From positions 1 through 57,858 of the forward strand of contig NW_020312169.1 in the NCBI RefSeq assembly GCF_002999335.1: a stretch of 57,858 nucleotides of DNA, written 5' to 3'. Shown here one piece after another: positions 55,831 through 57,858 of the stretch. The notes under the pieces were generated by a model. It ran no database searches and was not told where the DNA came from. It saw only the letters and a program-made list of their open reading frames with translations. Each line of letters begins with the position of its first letter. Position 1 is the stretch's first letter. The DNA is from Cyclospora cayetanensis (Eukaryota; Apicomplexa; Conoidasida; Eucoccidiorida; Eimeriidae). A program made the translations under genes and the position numbers.

Positions 55831-57858
55831 CAGCCATGAATACCTTAGCTGCCTCGCATTCCCTGTGTAGGGAGTCCTTTAGGGAACAGGCAGGTTAAGG
55901 AGACATTTTCGATGGGCAGTATTGAATTGCTCCTTTCATGTAGGTATTGAGTCTTGAATTAAGCGTGTTTTGCCAACATCCTAGGTAGTGTACTAGATGG
56001 ACCCTTGAATCGGGATACTTTCGCCGTAACTGTTAGCTAGATGTGAACAGCGCTCTTTGCTTGGGCAACAGAGGAAGATCAAAATGGGTGGCAACAATGA
56101 CCTGATTTATTTGAAGACCATGGATTGGCACTCATGCCTGGGTAACGTAGCTTCCATTGTCAGCTGCGTGCACGCTCGCAGCGATAGCAAGAAAATGTGC
56201 CCACAGCGCTCGATCTTCACAGCATTAGTGCCCTTGTTAGACGCATAAAACAGCCAAGCACACAATGCTTCTGGGTATTATATGTCCTAGTCCTTTGTGT
56301 GTGGAGCCTAAAGTTTGGACCCCGTGTGGGCAGACACAACATCGACCACCAGGAACGCACCAGCGTCCCATGTGGAAAAGCGCTAAAGCGGGTCTGCGCA
56401 GGCAAATGGCAACAACGCAACCGGACTAAAAAGCACAGCTGAAGAAGCCCCGAAGGGATGGCGTTACGTCATTAGTTTGTAGCGCCATGCATGTGGCGGG
56501 TGAGTCAGCCCTGTAACGGCCCCACACTGCAGTGGCATTTGTAAGAATAAGCCATAATTGCACACTGCAAGATTTTAAATGTCTGCAAATACTGCTTTTT
56601 GCTTGGTGCGCTCTAAGAAGGTTCCAGCTTTCTTGGCAACGTTGCTTATTTCCGCTGCCCTAAGCTCTGGCCAGCTATTACTCCAATATCGAGCACATTG
56701 AGCGTATGGCACATTTCCATGTGGAGGGCGCCACACATAAATGAGTTCCATTGTCCTGACGGCTGGAACACCTGCACTTCACCAATCATTATACGTAGGT
56801 AAAAAGGCGACAGCAACAACACGTACCCCAAGAAAACCCAAATATGGCTCTGGAATCCGTCTTAAACCAGTAATAAAATAGGCGACGGAGGATGCGCTGG
56901 CTCCGATATCACAATTTTCGTAGAACGCATGCCACGGGGCAACAGGCGTAGTCTGTTGATATCGTCAAGCGCAGCATGAGCGCTCCAGTGGCTCACTGTT
57001 GTCATACGGCAGTTCCCCGGCCAACGGTGAAAGGGGAGAGAGTAACCTGGGACGCGTGTTTGCGAGTTGCCTCCGCAGGTTGTGCTGTGGTAGGGGCGTG
57101 CTGGCAAGCAACAACAAGGCTGTGTCGATGAGAATGGGCATGTGAAAGCTAGGAGACAATTGATCCTGCTAGTCTGGAGGCTTCACCTGTTCGTCAGAGA
57201 GGCTTGTTGACTAGAGGAGCGGTTGGTTTGTGGCATTAAGAGCTGATCGAAAGCATGTGCAGCGCTTGTGCGGTGCAGCTTATCGAGCACGAGGCCGAAG
57301 GCTTGGCCGGGTTGTTGGTGTTGTGTTGGTATGCTTTGCAAAGAGCTATGGCAACGATTATTGAAGCGAAGGGCGCGACTAGCACTATCGAGTTGTAGAC
57401 TGGAGAGTGTTGGCGCGCAAGGTACTGGCTGTTCGCTACCGAGCAGGCTAGACGACTAGCAGACTAAGAGGACACAGGCGAGTGGGCGTGTGTTGTGGAT
57501 GTAGAGCTTGGTGCTAGTTCGTTTGGCTGTTTTTGCGAGGTAGGAAAGCGAGCAGTGTGTTAGGCCTGTAGTGGTGAAGGTGCCATGTGGGAGGAGCAGC
57601 AGCTGCTGCTGTGCGTACAATCTTAATCATACTTTTGTTCCCCTCTCGTGTTCCCACTTGTGCTGTCCTTTTGCAGCACGGCACTTCAGTGGCTGCAGAG
57701 ATGTCTGCAATGTCAGCTGAAGAAACGTGTCAGTGTGAGGGCAATATGTTGGGTGTGAGATGAGGCGCTGGGTATGTGAAGAGAGAGTGCAGAGCGGTTG
57801 TTGGTCTGAGGCTAGTGTGTTGTTGGAGGCTTTTTAGACGGCAATACTATGGCAAGGC
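55831..57858. other. Gene-poor right end
   Basis: No gene was recognised. The integrase part of retroelement C could be here, but only short ambiguous frames are visible (56057-56248, 56197-56442). From about 57.2 kb the sequence becomes GT-rich on the + strand without a clear frame; another gene may begin beyond the edge. Confidence 0.4.

Noticed and set aside
1..57858. CRISPR arrays, restriction or toxin systems, phage modules
   Set aside because: No spaced direct repeats or prokaryotic-style gene clusters; introns and domain content are eukaryotic.

Overview
The window looks like nuclear DNA of an apicomplexan coccidian, most probably an Eimeria species. Three things point there. CAG/CTG trinucleotides are everywhere and are read as glutamine, alanine or serine runs inside otherwise conserved proteins. 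Genes have short introns of about 100-250 bp, with GT-AG splice sites whose phases can be checked by hand. One locus carries an apicomplexan AP2 (ApiAP2-type) DNA-binding domain. Degenerate Ty3/gypsy-type LTR retroelements lie between and beside the gene clusters. The species call is inference.

Layout. 1-7.0 kb: non-genic, with a decayed + strand retroelement (integrase plus C-terminal region) and a 236-bp near-perfect tandem duplication. 7.0-26 kb: a dense cluster with a 7-TM THH1/TOM1/TOM3-like protein (-), a tail-anchored Ubc6/UBE2J2-type E2 (+, six exons rebuilt), the 3' part of a probable SAM-methyltransferase-like gene (-), an RRM protein (-), an SBP2-like L7Ae protein (+, five exons rebuilt), an unrecognised 707-residue protein with a weak Mediator-17 resemblance (-), and a large poly-Q protein (+). 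26-34.6 kb: gene-poor, holding a minus-strand retroelement relic with gag, protease, reverse transcriptase (RT), RNase H and integrase in order. 34.6-51.1 kb: second gene cluster with a small two-exon gene (+), an ApiAP2 locus (-), a Nup88-like nucleoporin (-, three exons rebuilt) and an RF1-type organellar release factor (+, six exons placed, at least one missing). 51.1-57.9 kb: gene-poor again, with two more retroelement fragments.

No operon or metabolic cluster is present; the genes are independent housekeeping or regulatory loci. By family knowledge they cover translation (RF1; SBP2 for selenocysteine), ER protein degradation (Ubc6), nuclear transport (Nup88), transcription control (ApiAP2, possible Med17) and RNA binding (RRM). 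Several neighbours are divergent (9.2/10.0, 14.9/15.4, 21.1/>21.1 and 47.9/48.5 kb) or convergent (11.66/11.74 and 18.4/18.9 kb). I found no convincing tRNA, rRNA, CRISPR array or prokaryotic-type system. Exon joins were found by reading splice sites and reading phase, without transcripts.
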